Shown here: in pieces, positions 63,407 through 64,000 of the stretch
Position numbering within the stretch: position 1 is the stretch's first letter
Layout: each line of letters opens with the position of its first letter
Source of the DNA: Flavobacterium geliluteum
GTDB taxonomy: Bacteria; Bacteroidota; Bacteroidia; Flavobacteriales; Flavobacteriaceae
DNA: 64,000 bases
Reading direction: 5' to 3'
Assembly (NCBI RefSeq): GCF_017948595.1
Contig: NZ_JAGFBV010000001.1
Span: 248,001-312,000, forward strand
Notes under the pieces: model-generated
The model's database searches: none
The model's input: the letters and a program-made list of their open reading frames with translations, nothing else
Told to the model about the DNA's origin: nothing
Program-made: the position numbers and the translations under genes

Positions 63407-64000
63407 TTACATCATTCCCGGCATACCGCCACCCATTGGCATTCCACCAGCGTTTTCTTCTTTAATATCAATCAAGGCACATTCTGTAGTCAGGATCATT
63501 CCGGCAACAGAAGCAGCATTTTCAAGTGCTACACGAGTTACTTTTTTAGGATCGATGATTCCTGCTTTCAGCATGTCTACATATTCGTCAGTTTTTGCGT
63601 TGTAACCAAAATCGCCAGTTCCTTCGGCAACTTTAGCCACTACAACAGAACCTTCAAGACCTGCATTTTCAACAATCGTTCTCAAAGGAGACTCGATAGC
63701 GCGAGCTACAATCTGGATTCCGGTTGCCTCGTCAGCGTTATCAGCTTTAATTCCTGCTAATGCACCTTTTGCTCTTAATAAAGCAACACCACCACCAGCA
63801 ACAATTCCTTCTTCTACAGCCGCACGGGTTGCGTGTAAAGCATCGTCTACTCTGTCTTTTTTCTCTTTCATTTCTACTTCAGAAGCAGCACCAACGTAAA
63901 GAACAGCAACACCACCAGATAATTTTGCTAAACGTTCCTGCAATTTTTCTTTATCGTAATCAGATGTTGTAGTTTCTATCTGACCTTTAATTTGGTTTAT
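63407..64000 (-). CDS. groEL: Chaperonin GroEL, C-terminal part (5' end outside the window)
   Basis: The frame is open to the window edge: 197 residues of the equatorial/intermediate C-terminal region. Diagnostic segments are [53 protein letters not shown] and the C-terminal [13 protein letters not shown] tail. GroEL with GroES refolds proteins using ATP. groES should lie further upstream beyond the window. Confidence 0.97.
   Translation of the reverse strand: MNQIKGQIETTTSDYDKEKLQERLAKLSGGVAVLYVGAASEVEMKEKKDRVDDALHATRAAVEEGIVAGGGVALLRAKGALAGIKADNADEATGIQIVARAIESPLRTIVENAGLEGSVVVAKVAEGTGDFGYNAKTDEYVDMLKAGIIDPKKVTRVALENAASVAGMILTTECALIDIKEENAGGMPMGGGMPGMM

Overview
The window is AT-rich chromosomal DNA from a member of the Bacteroidota, almost certainly a Flavobacterium-like gliding bacterium. 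The evidence is the gliding genes gldB and gldC beside nadE, two proteins with type IX secretion (T9SS) C-terminal sorting domains, SprB-type repeats, promoters of the TAnnTTTG type, weak Shine-Dalgarno sequences and a complete flavobacterial division and cell-wall (dcw) cluster. No rRNA operon, insertion sequence, complete prophage or CRISPR array is visible.

Layout. 1-9,056: a truncated polyprenyl synthetase, an ECF sigma factor with an anti-sigma-like partner and an outer-membrane-type protein, a dnaG primase whose zinc-finger ligands are missing, a LuxR-type response regulator, nadE, gldB-gldC and a lipoprotein. 9,311-12,739: a secreted M43 metalloprotease, engB and an alpha/beta hydrolase. 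13,116-29,780: the dcw cluster on one strand, mraZ-rsmH-ftsL-ftsI-murE-mraY-murD-ftsW-murG-murC-ftsQ-ftsA-ftsZ, then a YqeY-like gene. It is preceded by four GTGGT boxes, three of them exactly 10 bp apart, that look like the MraZ operator. A tRNA-Arg(TCG) follows at 29,847.

30,157-35,053: a two-gene nucleotidyltransferase-like cassette just behind the tRNA, a serine hydrolase, a SulP transporter with STAS domain and an outer-membrane phospholipase A. 35,758-47,334: a same-strand block of seven genes. It holds three paralogous tail-collar (microcystin-dependent-type) proteins, a protein resembling a periplasmic-binding fold but without a signal peptide, a formyltransferase, a 2283-residue T9SS-sorted protein with about 18 SprB repeats, and a beta-barrel protein. 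I know of no described function for this combination.

47,476-58,553 is an accessory region, mostly on the minus strand. It has a GIY-YIG nuclease-like gene followed by a large SF2 helicase with a nuclease-like C-terminus (a defence-like pair). It also has an array of nine 21-bp units with palindromes, and a small 69-residue protein followed, after a strong hairpin, by a protein resembling HExxH-type peptide-modifying oxygenases (motif HQCGH). A LytS/LytR-type two-component pair lies beyond. 58,760-64,000: an MscS channel, a DUF4269-like protein, a secreted phosphodiesterase, a MITE-like 195-bp inverted-repeat element and the C-terminal part of groEL.

The best candidates for something undescribed are (i) the collar/formyltransferase/SprB operon, (ii) the small-protein plus HQxxH pair, (iii) the helicase plus GIY-YIG pair and (iv) the 21-bp array. 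All function statements come from reading motifs by eye; no database search was run.
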